NCBI GenBank assembly: GCA_963277665.1
Contig: OY728123.1
Location: 627,500,915-627,564,914, forward strand
Reading direction: 5' to 3'
Length of the DNA stretch: 64,000 bases
DNA from: Viscum album
Lineage: Eukaryota > Streptophyta > Magnoliopsida > Santalales > Viscaceae
This document shows positions 34,701 through 47,150 of the stretch, piece after piece. Made by a program: the position numbers and the translations under genes. Numbering within the stretch: the stretch's first letter is position 1; every line of letters starts with the position of its first letter. Below the pieces are notes generated by a model. It did no database searches. It saw only the letters and a program-made list of their open reading frames with translations, and was not told the DNA's origin.

Positions 34701-36973
34701 ATAAGTATGTGATTGAAGAGTCAATGGGTATGTTATTACCATTAACCTCACCAGAATGAAAATAGAGATGAATCACCATATATATATTCATTGAACACTC
34801 CAAATAATCTATTTTTTATAATGATATTTTGTTATATGAAACATAAATTTTTTATAAAGGAAGGATGTACAAGTTCAAAGAGAGTCAGGACACATGTAAC
34901 ACCCCATGATCTGATTTTAAATTATCTCATTAAAATAATTTAATAGCTTGATCTACACGCAACACTGAGTTCAAGCGCACCACGACATACCAAACTAGAA
35001 GTTCAAAATAGGATATGAATATTATTAACATTATTTTGAATTTTATATAATCCTTATAATTTTATAATCCATATTATTAGTTTCTTAGACCTAATATAAG
35101 AACAAACTCATTTTTTTAGATAAAAGTATTATTTTTTTTAAAATGCAATTTTACCGCCTCTTAATTGAAAACCCTTTTTAAATCAAATATTTGAAAATTT
35201 TATATATTAAATTTGACAAAATAAACCTCTTCATTAGAATTGGTACATAAGAATTTAGTTTCAATAAATTGTTTGTGTTTTTCAGATAACTTTCATATAT
35301 GGGTGAATATTGAAAAATACTATATTTTAACTAAAATCAACATTTTTAATCAAAATAATTTGTAGTGTTAAATTATAAATTTTAATGTTTTATAAGTATA
35401 AATAGATTATATTTTTTCCATTTAGTCCAATTTTATTCATTGGAAATAATTTCACTTTGAAAATTGAACAAAATGAAGTATCAATCTTTTGTGAGTTTTT
35501 ATTTCTTATAAACATTGTTTTTGGTTTTGGCTACAGAAATTAATTTTAAATTATTAAATTAAACTTATATGTTTTGAATTTTGTAAAATAGAATTAATTT
35601 TTGAATTCATAATATCAAAATTAACATGGGGTAAAAATTTGGTATTTTTCTAAAAACATCCAATTTTTTATGAATAGTGAAAAACACTACGTTATTATTA
35701 AGACCAAATTTATTTATAAATAATAATTTATTTTATTTAAATTTATAATAGGTCAAATTAGATACATAATACATATATAATTTCAATGTAATTCATTGGA
35801 GTCTTTTTATAATAATTTTAGATATATAAAAATTGAATTAAACTTTTTACCGTCTTTTACCCACCTCATAGAAGTATTGGAAAATTTACATAAAACACAA
35901 TTTTACAGATTATGTGATTTTAATTTCAAAAATAAGAGAGTCGTGGTTTATATCATTAAAAAAATGTGGTTCAATAAGATAAAAATAATTTTTGATGAAT
36001 AATAACGTTTAACTTGTATTTACCACGGTTAAAAGAAAATAGGGTAATTAAGAGTAAAAATTATATTATTATTACCCTAACACAAGTCCTAATTCTATTA
36101 GATAAGTGTAATTCGGAAATAAAAAACCTTTGGAATAAAATATGATCCGTTAGGTCCACTTGGATTAGATTAGGACATTTATTATTATTTTATTTAAAGA
36201 AGAGTTAAAAGAGTTAAAATCAATGTTTAATAACTAAATCATTTTTAATGCTGGGTTATACATAAGATAAATTAATATATAAATATTTATTATAAAGATA
36301 AATATATTTCATAAACAATTTTATTTTATTTATAATTTTTAGGCATTAAATAATTATATTTATTTATGACATAATGATGATGCAGTAATTACCGTATTAA
36401 TGAAAGATTAATATAATTGATATTATAAATATAAAAATAAATTTACTTTGAGACTTTTTATGAATTAAACTAATTTTATAGGTTAAAAATACATTTTAGG
36501 TTTGTTTAGATGAATTTATTAGAAGTAATAATGCTGTTATGAAATTAGGAAAAACAAAATACCAAATAGTGTCAAAATTGACATAAAGGAGTTTTTTAAA
36601 CTAATATTATATTACTAATTGATATTCTATTTATAAAAATATAAGGTTCTGGAAATGATCATAAATAATATTATATATGTCATTAATTAACCACTTGGGG
36701 TTCTCTTGGAAGTTTATAGTATGTTTATGAACCATATAATATAAAAATAAAAATGAGACATGACAAATGTCTAACTATTTAACCAAGAGTTAAATCTAAA
36801 TGATAAGGTTAATATAGTGATCCAAAACTGTCTAAAACCAATTGGGTGAGTGGTTTTAGACCAATACCCACATTATCCTTTTAAAAAATCATTTTGGAGC
36901 CATTGGAAGCCGAAAATTGAATTTATTATAAAATAATATTTTACGTTTTTTCAAAGGTGCCCCTCACCCCTCT

Positions 36974-36983
36974 TATAAAAGGG
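36974..36983 (+). promoter_or_regulatory. TATA box in 5' LTR of element E
   Basis: TATAAAAGGG followed by AACTTCCTCTTCTCTAAAC. It is conserved in sequence and position in the 3' LTR (43987). Confidence 0.8.
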
Positions 36984-37324
36984 AACTTCCTCTTCTCTAA
37001 ACATCACACCCCCAAAGCCATTTATTTCATCCAAAACCTACCCAAATAACCTCAAAACTATTCTCCCTTCATCCTAGAGGCATTAAACGGGTCATAAAGA
37101 AAACCTATTGATCCATTTTGATCAAATCAAAAGGAAGAACCTGAAGAAGAGGTAATGATTTCACCACCCTCTTTCAAGTTCTTTTCTTCTTCCAATTACA
37201 CATTCATTGTTATTACCATAACAAAATAATAAATCTAGTACCTTATATATATACTTTAATGTTATTATAAATATTTCACAACCATATTCATTATTCTAAC
37301 CATCCTATTAATGATAATATCACC

Positions 37325-37765
37325 ATGTGTGCGTACGTATAGCTTACAGTCTCCACACAGTGGTGTAATTTGTTATTCAACACTATGTTATTTAAGAAGG
37401 ATATAATGATGAGTTTTATGTATATAAATAATGAAAATAACATGATAATTTCTTTGTAAAATTAATACACCATCCAATTAGACACCTTTAAGGAAATGAT
37501 ATTGTTTCTCATGTGTACGTATGGATTACCTTCTCCATTAAGCGATGAGATTCATTTCCATGTTCACCATTAAATGATGATTCTAAAAATATATATTATT
37601 AATTTGTATTTAATATATGAGAAAATAATTCTACTAGATTTATACATTTAAATATGTATATATGTATTTACATATATCTCAATCACTTACTTCCACTCAA
37701 TATGACATTAAAATGGAAATGGTGTTTATGCGTATGTACGACCTACCATCCCCATAAACAGTGTT
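37325..37765 (+). repeat. Three spaced GCGTACGTA-type motifs in the transcribed part of the LTR
   Basis: GCGTACGTATAGCTTAC (37331), TGTACGTATGGATTACC (37514) and GCGTATGTACGACCTACC (37730) are each followed by a CTCC-containing tail and spaced about 180-215 bp. All three have counterparts in the other LTR (44344, 44525 and 44744) with CpGs largely kept. They lie downstream of the TATA box, so would be part of the RNA leader. Confidence 0.75.
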
Positions 37766-39344
37766 TCCATTTAATATATATATATATATTATAAATATTT
37801 ATATTATGTATTTATATGATATATAAATCATTTTTTATGTTCTAGAAGTATTAAAATAATGATCTAAGTGATACGATCAAGAATAACAAGTTTTTACATG
37901 GACGATAATGAAAGCGATTATTACCCAAAAAGTTACTTTAGCAAGGAAATTATTATTAAATGGGGAGAATAAATTCATAAATGAATAATATATGATATCA
38001 TAAATATTAATATGGTAATGGTATAATTTAATAACATACCATGGTCATTAAACAAGAGGTTATACATACCCCCGACCAAAGGAAAGTGCAAGGTAAGAGT
38101 TAATTCATCAATCTCATTATTATCCATGTTTGTTTATGTGTAAGTATTTACTGGGAAATTATTATCATTCATGTACATTTTTCATAAAAATGATTTCATA
38201 AATAATATATTAAGGATTTATGAAAGGAACTCCTTCTTAACATCATAATTTTAAATGTTTTAATGATTTATCATTTTAAATCTTTTTAATTAATGTCCAT
38301 GTTTTCAAAATGGTTTTAAGTATTTATTTATATGTACATGAATGTTTTCAAATAATAATTATTTTCCAATGTTTCAAATTGGTATCAGACACTTTGATTC
38401 AAAAATATATTTTAAATGACATCCTTTTTAAATGTATTACATTTAAATGATTTCTCAAAAAAGATATTTTTCTCAATGGTTTTTAATGAATATTTTCAAC
38501 TACGTCCACATCCTTTTTGGATATTATTCATGATTAAAGGTGATTTATTTGAAATAAAGTCATAAATATTGTATTGAATGAGCTATTATATGTTTTCATG
38601 TTAATGTGCTATTTATATACCATTCATGGTTTATGGTTAATGTATTGACATTTCGTATGCTTGATTTAATACAAATATTTATGTTGTGTTTCAACATTTT
38701 CATATGAGGAATGCAGTGGAGTTAGTAAGTGAAGGGTGGAGCTCGCTATAGATCCTCGACACATTGGTAGGTCTCATGTGACAAACTAGTATCTTGGAAG
38801 AAGGCCTTGAAAAAAAATTTATTTTTTTCCATGGGAAGAGGCTTTGAATATGTGGTAATGATGATAGACGTTAAACAGTACTTCATTATGAAATTAGTTA
38901 TTACATGTGATTATTAGACTAGTATAATGTCCATTTTCATGTTTATTTGTTAATTTTTGATTTATTTTTTCCATATTATGTTCATGTTTATGTTTAAAAA
39001 GGCTGTTGTTTTTATCACACATCTTCCATAAAAATTTATAACTTCTGCTAAATTATTTACCCTTACTGGGCATCTGAGCTCACCCCTTATGTTTTATTTT
39101 CCCAGGATTCCAAAAAGTGTATTATGATTGATATGATGGGTTAAGCTAAATGGAATAATGTAATTCTCAAAGAACTATCTATGTTGTGTTTTATGTTTGA
39201 AATTGTAATGTAATGTTAATGTATGTAATATATTTTCTAAGAATGTTAATCTGATTAGTCCTTCGGGACATAATTCCTTGTAATCATGCCAATGTATTAA
39301 AATAATGCACCGGATCTGGGTAATTGGAGTCGGGGCATTACAGT

Positions 39345-39356
39345 TGGTATCAGAGA
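39345..39356 (+). promoter_or_regulatory. Primer-binding site of element E (initiator Met-tRNA)
   Basis: TGGTATCAGAGA begins two bases after the LTR end (39342). Plant retroelements with this sequence prime minus-strand DNA synthesis from initiator Met-tRNA. Confidence 0.88.
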
Positions 39357-39499
39357 AAGATTAGAAATAATGTTCGAAACTATATTTAGATAAATTCTGA
39401 TTAGAGCACATTACCCTAAGATAGACTTTGAGGATTAGTATAGAATAACTTCCTAGAATTTTGGCACTGTAATGATTTTTTTAGTTTTCCAAGAAAATA

Positions 39500-40330
39500 C
39501 ATCCCTGTTTGGATACGATCAGGTAGAGGAAGCTCTGGCACAGATGTACCTATGTGTAATACCCGAAAAAACCACTTTGAGCTAGTGTCAAATGGGAAAC
39601 GGTGCACGGCAATGGGACTTGCTGCACTCTTGGTTACGACACTCCTGAGGGATATTCTTATGGTAATTCTAATTTTATTTATAAATCATTATGAAGGATT
39701 TAAGAGTATATATATATTCAATTAAAATATTTATATTATTACGGATTATATCCATAAACTGTTAAATTTACGTCAGTTATTTTACAAGTTGGGAATTATT
39801 AATTGCAACTCATAAACTGACATAGTGTATGCCATTGTATAGAACTGGCTCCCAGTAGAAGGAATGTGAACTCCAGCAACACCTATGATCCAGAGAATAA
39901 GAAGGATCATATCATTCATTTTATTAAGTCAACATTTATATGGTAAATAGTTCCCCGTGTGTTATAAACATAAAATGAAAAAATATCTTGTTTCAATAAG
40001 ATACGTAAAAATTCATTGAGTCTTATGGCATTGAATCGAAGCAATAGAAGAATATGATGGAATAGAGAAAGATGGATAAAGGGAAGAGGGAAAAGAAGTA
40101 TTTTCCCATATATGATAACTGTGTAAAGAATCACCTTGCTAAATTCTTGATGGGAATGTGATTTTGTTATAAGTTCGGAGAAAAATGATAGTAATCACAT
40201 GATTACAAGGGTAAGAAAAAGGTTTTAAATGTAAAATGTTTCATCTGCAAGGCGTTGGGACACTATGTGAATCATTGTCCCAGTCATCAGAGTATACCAC
40301 AAATGATTTTATTGGATAATAATAAAGTTA
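39500..40330 (+). pseudogene. Truncated, broken gag of element E with intact CCHC knuckle
   Basis: A gag-like beginning, S-G-R-G-S-S-G-T-D-V-P, is read at about 39520. Much of the capsid region is missing or unreadable. At 40237-40278 the translation C-F-I-C-K-A-L-G-H-Y-V-N-H-C is a perfect C-x2-C-x4-H-x4-C zinc knuckle, followed by P-S-H-Q. The gag protein packages element RNA, and the knuckle is the nucleic-acid-binding part. Frames change between the two ends and there are stops. Nothing after 40330 matches protease or RT. Confidence 0.7.
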
Positions 40331-40987
40331 TTATACTTTCTCAGATGAAGAGGAATGACTAGGGTTCTTATGGTGTAATTATATAATTATTTCATTTGAG
40401 TATTCTATCAACAATATTCTGGTTATATGAATTATGGAGATAAAAAAGGATTTTACGACAGTACTGCTTTATTAAAGATTTGTGATTATATTGTTCTATG
40501 AAAAGTGACATTATAGTAAGATACATTTTTTTAAAATACATGGTTGAAGGAAAGGTAATCCTTAATATGTTCTTGATAAGGAGGTAGTGAATCTGGAATA
40601 TGAGATGGTTGATTCGGATAAATTATATTGGATATTCTTGACTACCTTGAAACTGATTGATGATTTGTAATTTCAATCATTGTTGGAGTTTACAACATTT
40701 TGGGAGAGAAATAGTATATCTAGTATTCTATAAGGAATGAGGGAGCATGAATGTAATCAATTATGTTTTATGGTAATTCAGGTTGTTTCCATGATACATG
40801 GTGAAGGTGTTCACAAGTTATTACGTAGAAAAATGGATCTTCATTGTGATTATATTCCTTATAAATTTTGGACTGTGAGTTTGGATAGAATTATTTTGGA
40901 TAATTATAAATGTTTTAATGGATTATGTTTGAAATTGGATACAATTGTTGAAGTTATTTTTGGATTTTCATAAAAAGGACAAACCAG
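40331..40987 (+). other. Non-coding interior of element E
   Basis: An open stretch of 78 codons (40737-40973) has no resemblance to retroelement proteins that I can see. In pol-bearing relatives this position holds protease and RT; here they are absent. Confidence 0.45.
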
Positions 40988-41091
40988 AGGTTGGGTGACA
41001 ACAAGTCGCGTCCGGCAAGGCCGCGAGACATGAACCCGTAACCGAAGGGCGACAAGGGTGCATCTCCAACCACTGGCCTACATGATGTCCT
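40988..41091 (-). mobile_element. Possible tRNA-derived SINE head, minus strand
   Basis: A compact GC-rich, CpG-rich patch inside the AT-rich interior of E. On the minus strand it reads GGCCAGTGGTTGGAGATG (box-A-like), then about 30 bases later GGGTTCATGTCTC (box-B-like), as in the RNA polymerase III promoters of plant SINEs. No poly-A or T tail and no target duplication could be defined. It may be a fragment or another kind of insertion. Confidence 0.4.
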
Positions 41092-41914
41092 GGATTATAT
41101 AATGTAGTTTTTATAAAAAATATAAAATAGGTGAATTATAAATTCATTATTTTTGGAACCATATATGATTATTATAAATAGAATATTTTTTTTGAAATCT
41201 TTTGGAGTGAAAGATGAGTTTTTTGTAGGAATTAGTTAAAAGATGTAACTCTACATGTCAAGTATATATATATATATATATCCCTATTATTATATAAATA
41301 AAATAGTTATTAATATTTAGTTAAGGGACATTATCACAATCTCCTTTCATTGATTCATACATTGATTTCTAAATGACGTTATTTTATACGGTGTATAAAA
41401 CCCTTTGACTATTCATTTCAAGGGGAATCTTTTCTACGAAGCATTCTACTAAACAAAAAAAGGAATATTTTTTTAACAGAAGTGGTGACAACGACCATTC
41501 CTCTTCGGCGAGTTTTATCTGATCTATTTCTTCCTTAACAAGAAAATTTTTTTTAAAGAAAATAAATACCAAATACTCTTTTTATGTATTCTGGTATTGA
41601 AAATAGTTTTGAAAATGGATTTGTTATGTCATTATATTTAAATAATATATTATGATTGATGACTTCAATAACTTTCGATAAATATTTTTGTTTTCCTGTT
41701 ATTCTGTTTCCCCAATTCCCACCAATGTTCTACTAATTGAGATCATAATTTGGTGGCGACTTTTTCATTTTTATTTCTCTCTTATTAATCCTAAATTTTA
41801 TTAACCCAATTTCTGATATAGGTTTTACAAAAAATAATTTCTCTATTTTTAACCTTTTAATTTCAAATATAAATTTAAAATTGCAAGTATGCAATTTATT
41901 GAAGGAGTTGAGAA
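41092..41914 (+). other. 3' interior of element E, with weak polypurine tract
   Basis: AT-rich, no gene. The 14 bases before the 3' LTR (GAAGGAGTTGAGAA) are purine-rich with two T interruptions and occupy the polypurine-tract position. Confidence 0.45.
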
Positions 41915-43986
41915 TGTAACACCCCAACATCTCATAGCACTTTATCTCATTAAGGTAATTTAGTAGCATGCGCTACACATAACACTGAGTTCAAGCACAC
42001 CACGACTTGCCAAACTAGCTGTTCAAAAGCGATTATAAATATTATTAACTGAATTTTGATTTTAATATAATCCTTATAAATTTAGAATCCATATTATTAG
42101 TTTTTTGGACTTAATATAAGAACAAATTCATTTTTTCAGATAAAAGTACTATTTTTTTTAAATTCAATTTTACCGCCTTTTAATGGAGAACCCTTATTAA
42201 ATCCAATATTTGAAAAATTTATATATTCAGTTCGACAAAATAAACCTCTTAATTAGAATAGGGAAACATGAATTTAGTTTCAATAAATTCTTTGTGTTTT
42301 TCTGATTACTTTCATATTTGGGTGAATAGTGAAAAATACTATATTTTAACTGAATTTTTTTTAATAAAAATAATTTATAGTTTAAAAATATACAATTTAA
42401 TGGTTTAGAATTATAAATAGATTATATTTTAACCATTTAATCCAATTTTATTCATTGGAAATAATTTCTCATTGAAATTGAACATAAACAAGTATTAATC
42501 TTTTGTTAGTTATTATTTCATAAAAACATGCTTTTTGGTTTTGACAACGGGAATTAATTTTAAAATAACAAATGAAACCTATATGTTTTTAATTTGGTAA
42601 AATATACTTTTGTTGAATTCATAAAATCAAAATTATCTGAAGGTGATATTTTGGTATTTTTCTAAAAACATTCAATTTTTATGAATAGTGAAAAACATTG
42701 AGTTTTTGGTTAAAACCGACTTTTTAGTTAAATAATTATTTAATTTATTTAAATTTATTTTAGGAAAAAATATATAAATAATAACTATATATGTTCAATG
42801 TTATTCATTGGAGTCAGTTTATAATAATTTTAGATATATAAAAATATTATTGATATTTTTACCGTCTTTTACCCACCTCGAAAGAGTATTTTAAATTCTA
42901 AATAAAACATAATTTTACAACTTTTCTAAGTTGAATTTCAAAACTTTGAGAGAAACAGTTGATATCAGTATGTAAAATGTGGTTGAATAAGATTAATATA
43001 ATTTTTTGTGAATTGTAAATTTTAACTTTTATTTACCACGGTTAAAAGTAAATAGGGTAATTAAGGGTAAAAATGATATTATTATTACCAAAACACATGT
43101 CCTAATTCAATTGGATAAGTATAATTCGACCAAAAACAACCTTAGAAATAAAATATGAACTCTCAGGTCCACTTGGGTTACATTAGGACATTTATTATTA
43201 TTTTATTTACAGAAGAGTTAAAAGAATTAAAATCAATGTTTATTAACTAAATAATTTTTAATATAGGGTTATACATAATGTAAATTTGGCTATAAATATT
43301 ACATAGAAATACAATAATATTTCATACATAATGGTATTTTATTTTTAATTTTTAGATATTATATAATTAAATGTATTTATGACACAATGATGATTAAGTA
43401 AATACCATATTAACGAAAGATTAAAATAATTCATATAATAAATATCCAAATAAATGTAATTTGAGACTTTTTATGAATTACACTAATTTTATAGGTTAAT
43501 ATGGCATGTTAGTGTTGGTTAGATGATTTTTTTCGATGTAATAATGCAGTTATGAATTTAAGAAAAAACAAAATACCAAATAGTGTCAAAATTAATATAA
43601 AATTGTTTGTAAAATAAATATTATATTAATAATTGATATTATATTTCTAAAAATATAAGGTTCGGCCAATGGTATTAAATAATACTATATATGTCATTAA
43701 TGAACCACATGGGGTTCACTTGGAAGTTTCTAGTAAGTTTATTACCCATATAATATAAAAATAAAAAGAGACATTATAAATGTCCAACTATTTAACTAAG
43801 AGTTAAGTCTAAAAGATAACATTAATATAGTGACCCAATCCTGTCTAAAACCTATGGGTTGAGTGGTTTTATACCCATCGACACCATATCCTTTAAAAAA
43901 TTTATTTTGGAGCCATTGAAAACTAAAAATGAATTTATTATAAAATAAGATTTAAATTTTTTCCAAAGGTTCCATCTCACCACTCT

Positions 43987-43996
43987 TATAAAAGGG
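43987..43996 (+). promoter_or_regulatory. TATA box in 3' LTR of element E
   Basis: TATAAAAGGG followed by CACTTCCACTTCTCTC, the counterpart of 36974. Confidence 0.78.
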
Positions 43997-44339
43997 CACT
44001 TCCACTTCTCTCAAATTCACACCCCAAAAGCCATTTGTACCATCCAAACCCTGCCCAAATATCCCCCCAACTATCCTAATTTAATCATAGAGGTCTTCCA
44101 TTGGTATGAAATCCATCCTATGGAGTCCTTTTGGTCAAATCAAACGTAAGAACCCCAAGAGTAGGTAATGATTTCACGACCCTCTTTCAAGTTCTTTTCT
44201 TCTTCCACTTACTCTTTATTTGTTATTAACATACCAAAAAAATAACTAAAATACCTTATATATATACTGGGACGTTCTTATAAATATGGAACTACCATAT
44301 TCATTATTATATATGTCCTATGAATGATAATTCCACCAT

Positions 44340-44775
44340 GCCTGCGTACGTACAGCTTACCATCTCCACGTCGTGGTGTAATTTCTTATTCAACACTATG
44401 TTATTTGGATGGATAAAATGATGAGTAATATATATATAAATAATGAAAATAACATGATAATGTCTCTATAAAATTAATTTACCATCAAATTTTACACTTT
44501 TAAGGAAATGATATAGTCGCTCGTGCGTACGTATGGATTAACATCTCCAGGACACAATGAGATTAATTTCCACGTTCACCATTAAACGATGATTATAAAA
44601 ATATATATTATTAATTAGTATTTAATATATGAAATAACAATGATACTGGATATATACACATATATATATGTATATGAGTATTTATTTATATCTCAATCAC
44701 TTACTTCCATTCAATACGACATTAAAACAGAAACGCCATTTATGCGTACGTACGGCCTACCGTCTACATAAACGA
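44340..44775 (+). repeat. Three GCGTACGTA motifs, 3' LTR copy
   Basis: GCGTACGTAC (44344), GCGTACGTAT (44525) and GCGTACGTAC (44744), each followed by (A/G)G(C/A)(T/C)TA(C/A)C(A/G)TCT. All three exact cores are present here, whereas the 5' LTR copies have each lost some CpGs. Confidence 0.75.
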
Positions 44776-46363
44776 TGATTCCATTTAATAAATATTTGTA
44801 TTATTAATATTTATATTAAGAATATATATGATATATAAATCATGTTTTATATTCTAGAATTATGAAAATCATGATCTATGTGATACGATCAAGAATAAAA
44901 GGTTATAACACGTACGATAAATAAAGCGATTATTACCCAAAATGTTACTTTAACAAGGAAATTATTTTTATATGGGGAGTATAAATTCATAAATGAATAA
45001 TATATGATATCATAAATATTAATATGGTTTTGGTATAATTTAATAACAAACCATGGTCATTATATAGAAGGTTAAATGTTCCCTTTACCAAAGGAAAGTG
45101 CAGGGTAAGGGTTTATTCCTCAATATCATTATTATCTAAGATTGTTTGTGTGTAAGTATTTACTGGGAGATTTTATCATATGTGTCCATTTTTCATGAAA
45201 ATGATTTCAAAATGATTATTTTAAGGATTTGTGAAAGGTACTCTTTATCAAGATCCGAATTTTAATTGTTTTAATGATTTATCTTTTAAAATCTTTTTAA
45301 TTAATTTCCATGTTTCCAAAATGGTTTTAAGAATTGATTTATATAGACATGAATGTTTTGAAATCATAATTATTTTCAAAACTTTCAATGTGTTATGGGA
45401 CATTTTGGTTCAAAAATTTCTTTTAAAATAATTATTTTATAAATTATATACATTTAAATGATTTAAAAAAAGTATATTTTTTCTCAATGGGTTTTAATGA
45501 TTATTTTCAACTATGTCAACATCCTTTTTGGATATTATTATTGATTGATGTTGATTTGTTATAAATAAAATCTTCAATATTTTATTGAAGGATATTTTAT
45601 ATGTTTGACTGTGAATGTGCTATTTTTATACCATTCATGTTTTATGGTTAATGTATTGAAATTTTGTATGCTAGATTTAATATGAATATTTATGTTAGGC
45701 TTCAACATTTTCATAAGAGGAATGCAGCGGACTTAGTAATTGATGGGTGGAGCCCTCTATAGCTCCTTGATGAATCAGTAGCTCTCACGAGACAAACTAG
45801 TGTCTTGGCAAAAGGTCTTGACAGAAATTTTATTTGAAGTCTTGGAACAAGGCTTTGACTATGTTGTAATGATGTCCGACGTTAGGCATTACCACATTAT
45901 GAAATTAGTTATGACATGTGAATATTAGACTAGTATAATATCCATGGTCATCTTTATTAGGTAATGTTTGATTTATTTTTTCCCTATTATGTTGAAGTTT
46001 GTGTTTAAAAATTATGTTGTTTTTATCACACATCTTGAATTAAAAGATAATAGCTTCCACTAAATTATTTACCCTTAATGGGCATCTGAGCTCACCCCTT
46101 TATTATGTTTTATTTTTTCATGATTACATAATGTGTATTATAATTGATATGCAAGGTTAATCTAAAGTGAATAATGGTGTTCTCAGAGAACTATCTATGT
46201 TGTGTTTTATGTATTAAATTGCAATGTAAAGATAATGTATGTAATCAATTTTCCAAGACTGATAAACTGACCGGTCCTTCAGGAATTGATTCCTTTTAAT
46301 CATACCAATGTATTAAAATAATATACCAGATCTAGGTAAAAGGGGTCATCACTTTACAACACA

Positions 46364-47150
46364 AGTTATTGTAATTTCATGTCACTTTTTATTTTTGCAG
46401 GACACATAATTTATTCACCAAAAATTATGATTGTGTGAGGTTTATACTGCCCATGGATGTATTCTATGGTTATTATACTAATATTTATCGTAATTTTTGT
46501 GTCCATTATATGTTCTTAATTTCTTGTGGATTGATTTTCAAAATTTAAAAAATTAATGAAATAGTTTTGTCTCAATTATCCTTCTTTGAGTCTCATATTT
46601 ACTTATGGGTCTAAAAAATTTTCAAGGTGTATATAATTTTATTTTATAAATCATATGATGATTATACTTCTATTCATGGTATTTTATGCTTTATTTTATA
46701 TTAATTTCTTACATAGAGTGTATGATCCCATGTTATAAAGTTATCAGAGTTTATTAAAACAATCTCATCAATTTTCTTGATTATTTATGATAATGCTTAA
46801 ATTAATTTAATATCATTATCCATCACTCATAAACACTAAATAATTTTATTATCCTCTAGTTATTCAAGATATCATCACGTATTAGTACCATATTCCACAC
46901 ATTGGTACTTAAGATATTGTTTTTAAGTAATATCTGACCATCTCTCTCATTGTTCGGAAATCTGTTGTACTCAAAAACACATGTTCTTATAATTTTTTTT
47001 AAAAAAAGGTGTTCAAAATATTTTTTAATCCCATTTCCAAAGAAACAATATTTCAAATTTTTTTATATTTTTCAATACTTCTGATATATTTTTGTAATCT
47101 ATTTTAAAAGAAACGGCTTTCAACTGGTTTTATGTTTTAGAAAACATTTT
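46364..47150. other. AT-rich DNA between elements E and B
   Basis: No gene or terminus identified. By position it is the other side of the E insertion site and so may be the continuation of element D, but no pol or LTR motif could be read. Confidence 0.4.

Larger units (their letters stand above)
26227..34894 (+). mobile_element. Old Ty3/gypsy element D (5' LTR, primer site, pol), interrupted at 34895
   Basis: Begins TGTAATAACCC. A decayed LTR of about 4.8 kb, a primer site at 31009 and a readable but badly broken pol at 32950-34700 follow in the correct order on the plus strand. Its LTR shares features with that of element E: the TATAAAAGGG box, the downstream GAG/GTAA donor-like site, a TACGTAC motif near 29610 and the same primer site. 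D is therefore an older, pol-bearing relative. Element E is inserted at 34895. The 3' part may resume at 46364, but no 3' LTR was found. Confidence 0.65.
34895..39342 (+). repeat. 5' LTR of element E (4,448 bp)
   Basis: Starts TGTAACACCCC and ends GGGGCATTACA, followed after one base by the primer site. U3 is about 2.08 kb up to the TATA box. The remaining 2.3 kb would be R-U5, unusually long. It carries three copies of a GCGTACGTA-type motif at 37331, 37514 and 37730. The short open frame at 35796-36002 is not supported as a gene. Confidence 0.93.
34895..46358 (+). mobile_element. Complete LTR element E with giant LTRs and short interior (LARD-like)
   Basis: Two direct copies of a 4.44-4.45-kb LTR (34895-39342 and 41915-46358), each starting TGTAACACCCCA and ending in TTACA, flank a 2,572-bp interior. 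The 5 bases ACACA occur immediately outside both ends (34890-34894 and 46359-46363), a perfect target duplication, so the boundaries are firm. The primer site follows the left LTR. The interior has a gag-like N terminus and a perfect CCHC knuckle but no recognisable protease, RT, RNase H or integrase, so the element needed proteins in trans. The LTR copies differ at roughly one base in six where I compared them, so the insertion is old. LARD elements of grasses have the same plan (about 4.5-kb LTRs, short non-pol interior). Confidence 0.93.
41915..46358 (+). repeat. 3' LTR of element E (4,444 bp)
   Basis: Starts TGTAACACCCCA and ends ATCACTTTACA. It is collinear with the 5' LTR throughout, with scattered substitutions, many of them C/T or G/A, and small indels. 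Confidence 0.93.
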
